Assembly (NCBI RefSeq): GCF_021391495.1
Contig: NZ_CP090063.1
Span: forward strand, 2,852,001-2,916,000
Length of the DNA stretch: 64,000 bases
Reading direction: 5' to 3'
DNA from: Amycolatopsis acidiphila
GTDB taxonomy: Bacteria > Actinomycetota > Actinomycetes > Mycobacteriales > Pseudonocardiaceae
The notes beneath the pieces were generated by a model. The model was not told the origin of the DNA, did not search any database, and saw nothing but the letters and a program-made list of their open reading frames with translations. Position 1 is the stretch's first letter, and each line of letters opens with the position of its first letter. Positions 17,401 to 25,005 of the stretch are shown one piece after another. A program made the position numbers and the translations under genes.

Positions 17401-17726
17401 GGATGATGGTCACCATGCCCAAGCGTTACCCGCCCGAGGTTCGCGAGAAGGCCGTCCGTCTGGCCCTGGACCGCCTCGATGACTACGGGTCCGCCTACTC
17501 GGCCGCGCACGCGGTCGGCCCGACGGTCGACGTGCACCCCGAAACACTGCGTGTGTGGATCGTCAAGGCCCTCCAGCGGGACGCCCCGCCCGTGGCGGCG
17601 GCCGGTGGTGAGCTGGCCGTGACCGAGCGCGCCGAGCTGGACCGGTTGCGCAAGGAGAACCGAGAACTCGAGCAGGCCAATGACATCCTGAAGCTCGCGT
17701 CGGCTTTTTTCGCGTCAATGTCATGA
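17364..17726 (+). mobile_element. IS3-family element, left-end remnant with orfA
   Basis: The left boundary is placed at TGAACCGTCACGGGTT (17364-17379), which looks like an IS3 terminal inverted repeat. It interrupts the XRE reading frame. Only orfA remains; no orfB (DDE catalytic part) and no right inverted repeat can be seen after 17726. The element therefore looks deleted on its right side and is not mobile on its own. Confidence 0.65.
17415..17726 (+). pseudogene. IS3 transposase OrfA
   Basis: About 103 aa from ATG 17415. It starts MPKRYPPEVREKAVRLALD with a helix-turn-helix (HPETLRVWIVKALQRD) and ends in a leucine-zipper-like helix LDRLRKENRELEQANDILK followed by ASAFFASMS. Intact OrfA proteins of this group continue past ASAFFA toward a frameshift into OrfB. 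Here the sequence ends abruptly after a T6 run (17705-17710), and the partner is absent. Confidence 0.8.
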
Positions 17727-18007
17727 TCGTGGCGTCCGGTGGGATTCGCTCGTTTTTTCGCTGCCCCAGGTGAGTGTGGCTTGTCCCGATGTGCGGTCCT
17801 GCCGGGGAGGGGGAGGGATGGAGACCCCGACCTCGAACGTCAGGTAACGGGCAGGCTTCCAGCAGTCCCGGCGGGCTGTTCAAGATTCATTAGGTAACGG
17901 GGGTGGGCTGTGCATCTCGGCGAGGTCTTCCAGAGTGATACCCAGCGCCTGCGCATCCCGCCGAGCGATGGCGCCCTCGGTTGTCAGTTCCTCGGCAGTG
18001 GAGCAAC

Positions 18008-18047
18008 CCCCCGGAGTGCGGATCGGACGCGGTCTGCACTCCGGGGG
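18008..18047 (-). terminator. GC-rich hairpin after the sortase gene
   Basis: A perfect 12-bp stem: CCCCCGGAGTGC (18008-18019) pairs with 18036-18047 around a 16-base loop. It lies 16 bases beyond the sortase stop codon on the minus strand. It has no T tract, as is common in actinobacterial terminators. Confidence 0.65.
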
Positions 18048-18063
18048 CTTGCTTGCTGAGGTG

Positions 18064-18654
18064 TCAGGTGAGGTTGGCGTAGACGACGATGTTGTCTTTG
18101 TAGCTGTGTTCAGCGTGGTCGAAGACGCCGCCGCAGGTGATGAGGCGGAGTTGGGGTTGGTCGGTGTTGCCGTAGACCGCGTCGGTGGGGAATTGGTCTT
18201 TCGGGACCTGCGTGGTGTGGTCGACGACGAACCTCAGGTTCTTGCCATCGCTGCGGGTCACGAAGATCTCGTCGCCCACGGCGAGATCTTTGAGCTTGTA
18301 GAAGATGCCGGGCTGGTGGTTGCCGTCGACGTGGCCGAGGATGATCGCCGGTCCGACGTCGCCGGGCACCGGAGAGAGCCGGTACCAGGCGGCCTGCATC
18401 GGCTGCTTGACCGACGGCACGGCGATCTGACCGGTGTGGTCGACGGCGACGGCGAGCAGCGACGAGTCGGCTTGGATCTTGGGGATCCGCACCTCGGTCG
18501 GCCGCAGCTTGTCATACGGCTTGGTCACCGACACCGAGGTCGGCGCCGGGGGTGCGGCGGCTGGGCCGCCGCTGCTCGCGCAGCCGGTCAGTGCGAGGGT
18601 GAGCAGCAGGGCGGCCGCGACGCCGCGACCACCCTGCCGGAAGGGGTTCCGCAT
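18064..18654 (-). CDS. Class F sortase, lipoprotein-type anchor
   Basis: 196 aa. The N-terminus MRNPFRQGGRG leads into a hydrophobic segment with a lipobox-like LALTGCAS, so it is exported and probably lipid-anchored. The sortase core shows RIPKIQADSSLLAV, the catalytic His in ILGHVDG and the catalytic Cys in LITCGG, typical of class F (COG3764-like) enzymes. After that Cys there is no arginine at all (a Lys lies in SYKDN), although sortases normally use an Arg there. It starts 4 bases after the stop of a secreted partner protein, so the two form an operon. The longer frame to 18939 is antisense-like and rejected. Confidence 0.85.
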   Translation of the reverse strand: MRNPFRQGGRGVAAALLLTLALTGCASSGGPAAAPPAPTSVSVTKPYDKLRPTEVRIPKIQADSSLLAVAVDHTGQIAVPSVKQPMQAAWYRLSPVPGDVGPAIILGHVDGNHQPGIFYKLKDLAVGDEIFVTRSDGKNLRFVVDHTTQVPKDQFPTDAVYGNTDQPQLRLITCGGVFDHAEHSYKDNIVVYANLT

Positions 18655-18658
18655 TCGC

Positions 18659-19369
18659 TCAGCCCTGCGCGGTGCCGCCGAAGCCGGTCTCCACGCCCGA
18701 CTTGGGCGCGAAGGCGACCTGTGCCTTGCCGCCGTTGCCGGCCTGCCATGCCGCGGCGTCACCCGAGCCGGGGACGGGCGTAACGGTCGTGCCGCCGCCG
18801 GAGGCGCCGCCGCCCTGCGGGGCGTCGCTACCGCACGTCCAGTCGAGGCGGACCTGGCCGCTGGCGAAGGTGATGCCGTCGTGCAGCTGCACCAGGTAGT
18901 CCCAGTAGCGGCCGTCCTGCTCCTCCTGATATGGGCCATCGACGATGTCGAAGTCCGGGGAGCTCACGTTACTCGGCTGGCCCTCCGCGCAGGCGATGAT
19001 CAGACCGCCATAGCCGTTGCCGAGGTCGATCCCGTAGGCGGTGTCGTCCTGGAAGGGCGGTTCCTCCGGCGTCGAGGAGGTGCTCGACTCGCTGGTCGTG
19101 GTCGGCTTGCTGGAGTCGGTGGTGCGCGTCGAGGTCGACGTGGTGCTGCTCGCCCCGGTGGTGCTGCTCGCCGAACTCGTCGGCTCGGTCGGCGCTGAGG
19201 CGCCGCTCGAGGTCGATTCCGGCGCCGTGGTGACGACCTCGCTCGTGCTCGTGTCGGAGGTCGGGGTGGCCGGAGACGAGGTCTCATCGGCGAACGCCGC
19301 GGGGGCCGCGAAGGTGATCAGGGCGCCGGCCGCCAGTACGGCAGCAAGACGACCCACAGACTTATGCAA
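18659..19369 (-). CDS. Secreted Ser/Thr-rich protein, likely sortase partner
   Basis: 236 aa from a TTG start at 19369 with GGAG 6 bases upstream. A clear signal peptide (LAAVLAAGALITFAAPAAFA, cut near residue 27) is followed by a Ser/Thr/Pro-rich linker of about 75 residues. A globular part (GIDLGNGYGGLIIACAEG, WDYLVQLHDGITF) comes next, with two or more cysteines. The C-terminus PKSGVETGFGGTAQG resembles the PKGGVxTG tails seen on proteins encoded beside class F sortases. It lacks a hydrophobic tail and basic end, so it is not a classical LPXTG substrate. The function is unknown. Confidence 0.75.
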   Translation of the reverse strand: MHKSVGRLAAVLAAGALITFAAPAAFADETSSPATPTSDTSTSEVVTTAPESTSSGASAPTEPTSSASSTTGASSTTSTSTRTTDSSKPTTTSESSTSSTPEEPPFQDDTAYGIDLGNGYGGLIIACAEGQPSNVSSPDFDIVDGPYQEEQDGRYWDYLVQLHDGITFASGQVRLDWTCGSDAPQGGGASGGGTTVTPVPGSGDAAAWQAGNGGKAQVAFAPKSGVETGFGGTAQG

Positions 19370-20029
19370 AGTGTGCTCCAGAAAATCGCTCGGCGCGCGG
19401 CGCCCTCACGGCCGCGACGCAGAAAGTCCCCATCGTCACTCTTTCGAGTGAGAGTGTGATCATGCCCTACAGGCATCACGACAACGACAGGAATTGGTGC
19501 GACAAGGAACACGCCCGAAATTCGTAACGTCGGAGAGTCGCAAGACGATGGGGGAAACCCGAGCCCCGTTGGGACGATGGTAACAGAAAGGCCAAGAGGT
19601 CACGTCAGATCGCACGTACCGGAAAATTACCGACCTGTCGATATAGGTGTCGGTCTGGCCGTCCAGGCTGAGAAGTGACAGAAACGGGGCCGTTGACGCT
19701 GAATCAGCTGAGATGAGTAGGCAGCCGGCCTATCGCGAAGGAGGGCACCGCCTCAGTCACTGAACACCCCACTGCCGCGGCGGCTCTGGCCTGCCCTCAC
19801 ACCGTGCGAGAGTCGCCGCTTGAGACGAGTGGCGGTCATCCCCCCGGACCGCCACTCGTCCGCTTGAACGTCGCCATGTACCTCACGTGTGTCCGATCGG
19901 CGATCACGCCGATACACCCATTTGAACCGGACGCCCGCACCTGTCGGTTGAGCGCGTCCGAAACCACCAGCCAACGAGGTCGGGTCACCGGCAGGTGATG
20001 GGGTGTTCGGTGTCGTGGCGGAACCACCG
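19370..20029. other. Gene-less stretch with the promoter region of the sortase operon
   Basis: About 660 bases with lower GC than its surroundings, especially 19440-19720. No open frame here resembles a protein. It should hold the minus-strand promoter of the secreted protein gene. I see a small hairpin at 19436-19451 but no confident -35/-10 pair. Confidence 0.45.
19436..19451 (-). promoter_or_regulatory. Small GAAA-tetraloop hairpin in the leader of the secreted protein
   Basis: On the minus strand TCACTC-GAAA-GAGTGA forms a 6-bp stem closed by a GNRA tetraloop, about 67 bases upstream of the TTG start. It could stabilise the leader RNA or be bound by a protein; nothing more can be said. 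Confidence 0.35.
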
Positions 20030-20420
20030 CGCGGGTCCGCCCCGACCATGGTCTCTCCGCCACAGCGCTGGCCGTCGGGATGGCGGTGCCGCCCACCTTC
20101 CCGGTCATCGCGGGCAACACCGTGGTCGCGGCGGTGGCCGGGTGTGTGCGGCTGCTGGCGGGGCGGCGCCACGGACCGCCGCCACGCCACGATGTGCGCC
20201 GGGTTCGCGGTCGCCCTGTTCCTGCTGCACCGCCGGTGGGGTGGCGCTGCTGATGGCGGCGTCGCGGGTGTTCGCGGGTGCGCATTATCCGCACGACGTC
20301 ATCGTCGGCCTTCTCGTCGGCGGCCTGGTGGGGGCGCTCGGTCTGGTGGTGCGGACGCCACTGGTCAAGGTGGTCCAGCGCGAGGGCCCTGGTAGCGGGC
20401 GCCGGCGTGATCCGCTGAGC
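20030..20420 (+). pseudogene. PAP2-family phosphatase remnant
   Basis: The 3' part encodes ASRVFAGAHYPHDVIVGLL, which contains the PAP2 C-terminal motif (R-x5-HYPxD). Preceding matching pieces (for example ATALAVGMAVPPTFPVIAG) are in other frames, so at least one frameshift separates them. No start codon or upstream PAP2 motif is intact. Such enzymes dephosphorylate undecaprenyl or other lipid phosphates. It faces the L,D-transpeptidase tail to tail. A second PAP2 remnant lies at 43469-43750. Confidence 0.65.
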
Positions 20421-20424
20421 CACC

Positions 20425-21639
20425 TCAGTGCAGCGCGCTGCCCGCCTGCCAGTCCGCCCAACTGAGCTCCCAGTCGCCGTAGGCGTCCCAGACCGGCAGC
20501 GGCGGCCCGGGTGTGTTGGTGACTTCGACGACGTCGCCGAGACCGAACTGAGCGAAGAACGCCTGCGCATTCTGTGGGCTCAGATTGATGCATCCGTGGG
20601 AGACGTTCGAGCTGCCCTGCTCGCCCACCATGTTGGGGTTCTCGTGCACGAACTCCCCGTCGTTGGAGATCCGTTCGGCCCAGTATTCGGTCGAACGGTA
20701 GGCGCCGGGCGCGGGCGGGCAGACGCCGTAGGTGCAGGAGTCCATCACGACCTGCTGTTGCTTATCGGTGATCACGTGCGGGCCGGCGTGTGTCGGGGTG
20801 GCGTCCTTGCCGATGCTGATCGGCATCGTGGCGGTCACGACACCGTTGTGCACGATCTGCATCTGCTCGCTGTTCCCGTCGGCCTTGGCCACCCACGAGT
20901 CATGGATCTGGTAGGTGGCCGACCGGTCGGTCTGGCCGTACACCCCACCGCCGAGATCGACGCCGTAGAGGTTGGCCTCGAGCGTGATGGTGGTGCCCGC
21001 CCGCCAGTAGACCGGCGGCCGGTAGTGCAGCGTCTTGGCGTCGATCCAATACCACCCGCCCGGCTGGGGCGGGTTGGTCCTCACGGTGAGCGCCTTTTCG
21101 ACCGCGGCCCGGTCCGTGATGTTGTGGTCGAAGGACACTCCGATGATCTGTCCGACGCCGAACGTCACTCCGGCGGCCGGAGGCGCCGGAGTCAACGCCG
21201 GATACGCCTGCGCAGCCGGGGTCACCGTTTTCACCGTGCCCTTCTGCTCGGTCGGTTTGCCATCGACGCCCACGGCGTCGGCCACCACGGTGTAGGTGGA
21301 CCCGTAACCCAGTTCCTCGGCCGATGTCCAGCTCGAACCATCGGCGGACAACGTGCCCGTGACCGTGTTGCCCTTCACCGCGTTGGTCACCGTGACGCTG
21401 GTCAGCCTGCCGTCGGTCACCGCCACCACGATCGGCGTCCGCGGATTGAAGTCGGTACTACCGCCACCCGCGATGCTCACCTGGGCCGCAGGCGCGACAG
21501 ACGCCACCGAACCGCCGACGACTGGCACGGTCGGCGACCCGTTCCCGTTCGACGTGCAGGCGCTGAGCGCCAGCGCCGCGCACGCGAGGGCAGCAGCGTA
21601 CCGAACGCGCCTGCCGGTCATGGTCGAGCGAGCGAGCAC
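20425..21639 (-). CDS. L,D-transpeptidase lipoprotein (Ig-like and YkuD domains)
   Basis: 404 aa. The N-terminus has a lipoprotein signal with lipobox LALSACTS. Two Ig-like domains follow (about 35-245), then a YkuD catalytic domain with the signature SHGCINLS (nucleophile Cys350). The layout matches mycobacterial LdtMt2, which makes 3-3 cross-links in peptidoglycan and is targeted by carbapenems. It acts outside the membrane. The start is taken as GTG 21639, since AAAGGGA lies 5 bases upstream; the ATG at 21621 lacks a ribosome site. It is monocistronic and tail to tail with a PAP2 remnant. Confidence 0.9.
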   Translation of the reverse strand: MLARSTMTGRRVRYAAALACAALALSACTSNGNGSPTVPVVGGSVASVAPAAQVSIAGGGSTDFNPRTPIVVAVTDGRLTSVTVTNAVKGNTVTGTLSADGSSWTSAEELGYGSTYTVVADAVGVDGKPTEQKGTVKTVTPAAQAYPALTPAPPAAGVTFGVGQIIGVSFDHNITDRAAVEKALTVRTNPPQPGGWYWIDAKTLHYRPPVYWRAGTTITLEANLYGVDLGGGVYGQTDRSATYQIHDSWVAKADGNSEQMQIVHNGVVTATMPISIGKDATPTHAGPHVITDKQQQVVMDSCTYGVCPPAPGAYRSTEYWAERISNDGEFVHENPNMVGEQGSSNVSHGCINLSPQNAQAFFAQFGLGDVVEVTNTPGPPLPVWDAYGDWELSWADWQAGSALH

Positions 21640-21703
21640 AGCGATCCCTTTCGAAGTCGGCACGAACGGGGAGACGCCGCACGCGCCCCGGACGTTGCCT
21701 CCT

Positions 21704-22073
21704 TCACCCGAACAGATGGCTCCCCGAGGTCACATCGCGCCGGCCCCAGTATCCACCTGTGCGGATGCACAGCAGGAACTCGACCGGTGTACCCCAGATC
21801 CAGCCCTTGCCAGCCGTCGTCGCGGCGCCGGCCACCTGCCGGATGATGTGCACGAGATCCTGCACCTCGTCGTCGGCGGCCGGCACGTCGGCCCGCACGC
21901 TGGGCTGCAGGTTGGTCGCCACCCGCTGCCCGCGGTAGATCTCCACGCGCGGGCGGTCTCCGGTCAGGGTGAATACCTCGCGCACCGTCAGACCGCGTAC
22001 GCCGAAGGTGGTCAGTACGTCCTTTGTGTCCTGCAAAGTGACCGGGCCGGAACACGGCCGAGATCAGTTTCAC
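21704..22073 (-). pseudogene. P-II (GlnB-like) signalling protein with a one-base frameshift
   Basis: A GTG at 22073 gives MKLISAVFRPGH, the usual P-II opening. The frame is then broken by one extra base in an AAA run (22035-22037, plus strand). Removing one base joins it to LQDTKDVLTTFGVRGLTV and the rest down to the stop at 21704. The body matches P-II (VEIYRGQRV, GKGWIWGTPVEFLLCIRTGG). The T-loop is unusual: the GRQKGH-type segment is missing, and the position of the uridylylated Tyr51 is Val. A shorter protein from TTG 22036 might still be made. A sequencing error at the homopolymer is possible. Confidence 0.7.
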
Positions 22074-22247
22074 CGTCGGTCCCCCGAGCCGCCCACACCG
22101 GTCACGGCACGGATGCGCTCCAGAGCGTTCCTCCGCCACGCCGCTGGTGGCTGGCGCCGCCGACGAAGGGCTGGCCGCGGTAACGGATTCGGCCGGGTAC
22201 GCCTCTTCGTCGTGCACTCCAAGGCCAACGTCGTACCCCGGACTGGT

Positions 22248-22422
22248 GTCAACGCCGCCGGCAGCTTCTATACCGCCTGGGGGCGTGGCTCGGCACGCCG
22301 CCGAACTCCGAGGAGGGCACCGACGCCGACGCCGGACCTGACGGCCGCGATCTCAGCCGGACGCCGCCGACCGTGGCAGATCGGGCGGCGAGCGGTCATC
22401 GGTCGTTGCTCCACGCGACCGG
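22248..22422 (+). pseudogene. Fragment of an esterase gene, third copy of the lysX-linked esterase
   Basis: At DNA level this stretch aligns closely with 30875-31049 inside the intact esterase. It reads GTCAACGCC-GCAGCTTCTAT and ends with GATCGGGCGGCGAGCGG and a CCACGCGACCG-type tail. Conserved pieces of protein appear in different frames (VNAAGSFYT, then DRAASGHRSLLHAT). It carries indels, lacks both the N-terminus and the catalytic half, and so is non-functional. Confidence 0.75.
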
Positions 22423-22460
22423 GCAGGACGGGTTGGGTCGGTCGGGTTGCCTTTATCTTG

Positions 22461-22501
22461 TACCGGTGCCCATCCGTGCACGGCACGATCGGGCACCGGT
22501 A
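22461..22501. repeat. 11-bp inverted repeat
   Basis: TACCGGTGCCC (22461-22471) is repeated inverted at 22491-22501. The 19-base spacer itself contains the palindrome CCGTGCACGG. It could be a terminator-like hairpin or an operator. It follows the esterase fragment and has no T tract. Confidence 0.5.
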
Positions 22502-22787
22502 GGCAGGGTTCTGGTATCCAGCTCCGAGGCGCCCGTAGCCATGGCCACCGACCGCCCTGGATGAGCGGCCGCTGCGATCACTTGTAGCCAACGGTGATGG
22601 CGTCGTCGGCCGCGGTCCAGACGATCCTTCCGTGCATGCAGTCGTTGCTCCGTCCACCGGGAACGCTGTGTTCGTCTGTGGTCGGGTAGCCCAGTGCGGA
22701 GCGTTCCTATCTCATGGAGGACCGCTTGGCGCGGATGCCGCCGTGTTCGGGGTCCAGTAGATCGAGGCGCCGCCCGGTGCCGGCGAA

Positions 22788-23010
22788 ATGGTTGTAGTGG
22801 CCAACGCCTCCGGAGTACCCCGACTCATCCGTCGTCGGACAGCCCTGCAGTTACGAGCCACCGATGCCGATTGGTCTACGGGTGAGGGGCTGGAGGTGTC
22901 CGGGCCGTTGCCAGTGCTGCTGCTCGCGATGGCCGGGCGGAGGCGGGCCGTCGACGGCCTGACCGGAGATGGGGTCGAGACCCTGCACGAGAGACCATGG
23001 GGCGGCGCCT
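22788..23010 (+). pseudogene. C-terminal remnant of a mycothiol-dependent maleylpyruvate isomerase-like protein
   Basis: The frame encodes LRATDADWSTGEGLEVSGPL and LLLAMAGRRRAVDGLTGDGV, which resembles the C-terminal region of the DinB-like maleylpyruvate isomerase/mycothiol family (about 210 aa when whole). The N-terminal helical bundle with its metal-binding histidines is absent, and no ribosome site is evident. This assignment is from pattern only. Confidence 0.45.
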
Positions 23011-23065
23011 CGGCCGTCGTTCGCCGGCCTCCACCGGGTGAACGGGGTGGAGACCGGCTCACGCG

Positions 23066-24106
23066 TTACTTGGCCGCTTGGACGAACTTGTCGGTGTAGG
23101 TCTTGGACACGTCGATCGACTTGCCCTTGACGTCGGGGTTGAACGCCTGCAGCACGGCGAGGTCGGTCGGCGGCCCGCTGGGGGGCATGATGCCGGTCGG
23201 GTTGTAGATGCCCTTCTCGCTGTCGAACGCCTTGGCGTAGGCGTCCTTACCGGAGCCGGCGTAGTAGTCGGCAGGCATCTGGTCGGCGACCTGGGCGCCG
23301 GTGTGGGTCTGGATCCATTTCAGCGTCGCCACGTACGCGTTGACCAGTTTCTGGACCACGTCGGGGTGGCTGTCCACGTAGCTGGTCATCATGTACAGCG
23401 AGGTCGCAGGGTACTCGCCACCGAGCTGCTGCGTGGTGGCCGCCGCGGTGCGCATGTCGAGCAGGACGTAGGCCGAGCCGGTCGCCAGCAGGGTGGACAC
23501 AGTGGGCTCGGTGGTCATCGCGCAGTCGACGTTCCCGTGCTGCAGCGCGCCGATCAGGGTGTTACCGGATTGCACGCCGACCCGGTGGATCTTCGCCGGG
23601 TCGACGCCGTTCTTCTGCGCCAGGTACTGGGTGAGGAAGTCGGTGGAGGAGCCGAGGTCGGTGACACCGAGGTTCTTGCCGGCCCAGTCCGCCGGGGAGT
23701 GGATCCGGTCCTTCACCTCGTCGCGGCACAGCTCCACCTCACCTGGGGTGGTGAGCATCGACACCACCGACTCCATCGACTGACCGAGGCCCTGCATCGC
23801 GATGGTGTGGTCGTAGAAGCCGCCGACCCCTTGCACCGCGCCCGCCACCATGTTCGTGGTCGCGTCGACGCCGGCGCCTTCGTCCTGCAGGGTCACATTG
23901 AGGCCCTGCTGCTGGTAGTACCCGAGCCGCTGGGCGAGCATGAACGGCAGGTAGATCTGCTTGTTCAGCCCACCGACCATGATGCTCACCGGGGTCCCGG
24001 TGCCACCGCTGGAACTGGTGCCGGAGTTCTGGCTCGCCGTCGACGCACAACCGGCCAGGCCCAGCGCCGAGGCCGCGAGCACGGCCAACCACTTCTTCTT
24101 CAACAC
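23066..24106 (-). CDS. ABC transporter substrate-binding lipoprotein (NMT1/SsuA-like)
   Basis: 346 aa from GTG 24106, with AAAGGAG 6 bases upstream. The signal peptide ends in the lipobox LGLAGCAS, so the protein is exported and lipid-anchored. The mature part has the NMT1/THI5-like pattern: IYLPFMLAQRLGYYQQQGLNV, then DWAGKNLGVTDLGSSTDF and VDCAMTTEPT. Such proteins bind sulfonates, nitrate, thiamine precursors or aromatic acids. It is the last gene of an ATPase-permease-binding protein operon. The ligand cannot be named from sequence. Confidence 0.9.
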   Translation of the reverse strand: MLKKKWLAVLAASALGLAGCASTASQNSGTSSSGGTGTPVSIMVGGLNKQIYLPFMLAQRLGYYQQQGLNVTLQDEGAGVDATTNMVAGAVQGVGGFYDHTIAMQGLGQSMESVVSMLTTPGEVELCRDEVKDRIHSPADWAGKNLGVTDLGSSTDFLTQYLAQKNGVDPAKIHRVGVQSGNTLIGALQHGNVDCAMTTEPTVSTLLATGSAYVLLDMRTAAATTQQLGGEYPATSLYMMTSYVDSHPDVVQKLVNAYVATLKWIQTHTGAQVADQMPADYYAGSGKDAYAKAFDSEKGIYNPTGIMPPSGPPTDLAVLQAFNPDVKGKSIDVSKTYTDKFVQAAK

Positions 24107-24141
24107 GGTGATCTCCTTTGATCGTCCGACAACGAGGGTGG

Positions 24142-25005
24142 TTACAGGTCAGGGCCGGACAGTTGTGCGGGCCGCCAGCGCAGCAGCCGGCGTTCCAGCC
24201 GGGTGATGAGCCATTCCGCGATCAGCGCGACGATCCCCATGATCACCATCGCCGCCCAGACGCCGTTGGCGTCGAAGGTGCCCTGCGCGTTCTTGATGAG
24301 CACGCCGAGTCCGGCGTAGCCGCCGAGGAACTCGCCGACGATGGCGCCGATGAGCGCGAAGCCGAAGCTGACGTGCAGGCTCGCGATGATCCAGGTGAAC
24401 GCGGACGGCAGCACGACCTGGCGGGTGACCTGCCAGCGCGAGGCGCCGAGGATGCTGGCGTTGGCGATGAAGTTGCGGTCGACCTCGCGGGTGCCCTGGA
24501 AGGCGTTGAAGAACACGCCGAAGAAGACCAGCACGATCACCAGCAGGATCTTCGACTCCAGACCGAGCCCGAACGCGAGCACGAACACCGAACCGAGCAC
24601 GATGCGCGGGATCGCGTTCAACACCTTGATGAACGGTCCGAACACGTCGGACAGGAACCGGATCCTGCCGAGTGCGATCCCAGACACGATGCCCAGCGCA
24701 GTGCCGATGGCAAAGCCGATCAGAGCTTCCTGCAGGGTGGTCCAGATCTGACTGCCGAGTGAGCCGATGGCCGTGCCCTGTGTGATCCACGTCTGCAGCC
24801 GCGACAGGATGCCCGAGGGCAGCCCATAGAGGATGGTGGAGCGTTGGTTGCCCTGGACGAACAGTTGCCAGCCACCGATCACCACGATCAGGACCGCGGC
24901 CTGGGTCAGGTGCACGAGGAGCTTTCGCCGGCGCCGCCGTGACCGAGGACCGGCATCGGTCTCCGCTGTGACCGGGGAACTGACGCTCGGGTCGACAGTG
25001 GTCAT
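24142..25005 (-). CDS. ABC transporter permease (SsuC/TauC-like)
   Basis: 287 aa with about six membrane segments. The EAA loop region GASRWQVTRQVVLPSAFTWI near residues 190-210 is the contact site for the ATPase. ATG at 25005 is chosen because AAGGAGA lies 5 bases upstream and because it overlaps the ATPase stop (ATGA). The extra upstream frame is antisense-like. It would form the homodimeric channel for the NMT1-type importer, with the ATPase and binding protein on either side. Confidence 0.92.
   Translation of the reverse strand: MTTVDPSVSSPVTAETDAGPRSRRRRRKLLVHLTQAAVLIVVIGGWQLFVQGNQRSTILYGLPSGILSRLQTWITQGTAIGSLGSQIWTTLQEALIGFAIGTALGIVSGIALGRIRFLSDVFGPFIKVLNAIPRIVLGSVFVLAFGLGLESKILLVIVLVFFGVFFNAFQGTREVDRNFIANASILGASRWQVTRQVVLPSAFTWIIASLHVSFGFALIGAIVGEFLGGYAGLGVLIKNAQGTFDANGVWAAMVIMGIVALIAEWLITRLERRLLRWRPAQLSGPDL

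Noticed and set aside
18434..19198. Plus-strand frame of 254 codons across the sortase operon
   Set aside because: Antisense to the sortase and its partner, which have signal peptides and motifs.
19436..19451. A c-di-AMP (ydaO) riboswitch in the leader of the secreted protein
   Set aside because: Only one short GAAA hairpin is visible, and the conserved core blocks of that riboswitch are not present.
19318..19512. Small minus-strand frame before the secreted protein
   Set aside because: It overlaps the TTG start region in another frame and lacks a ribosome site. Its hydrophobic look comes from AT-richer leader DNA.
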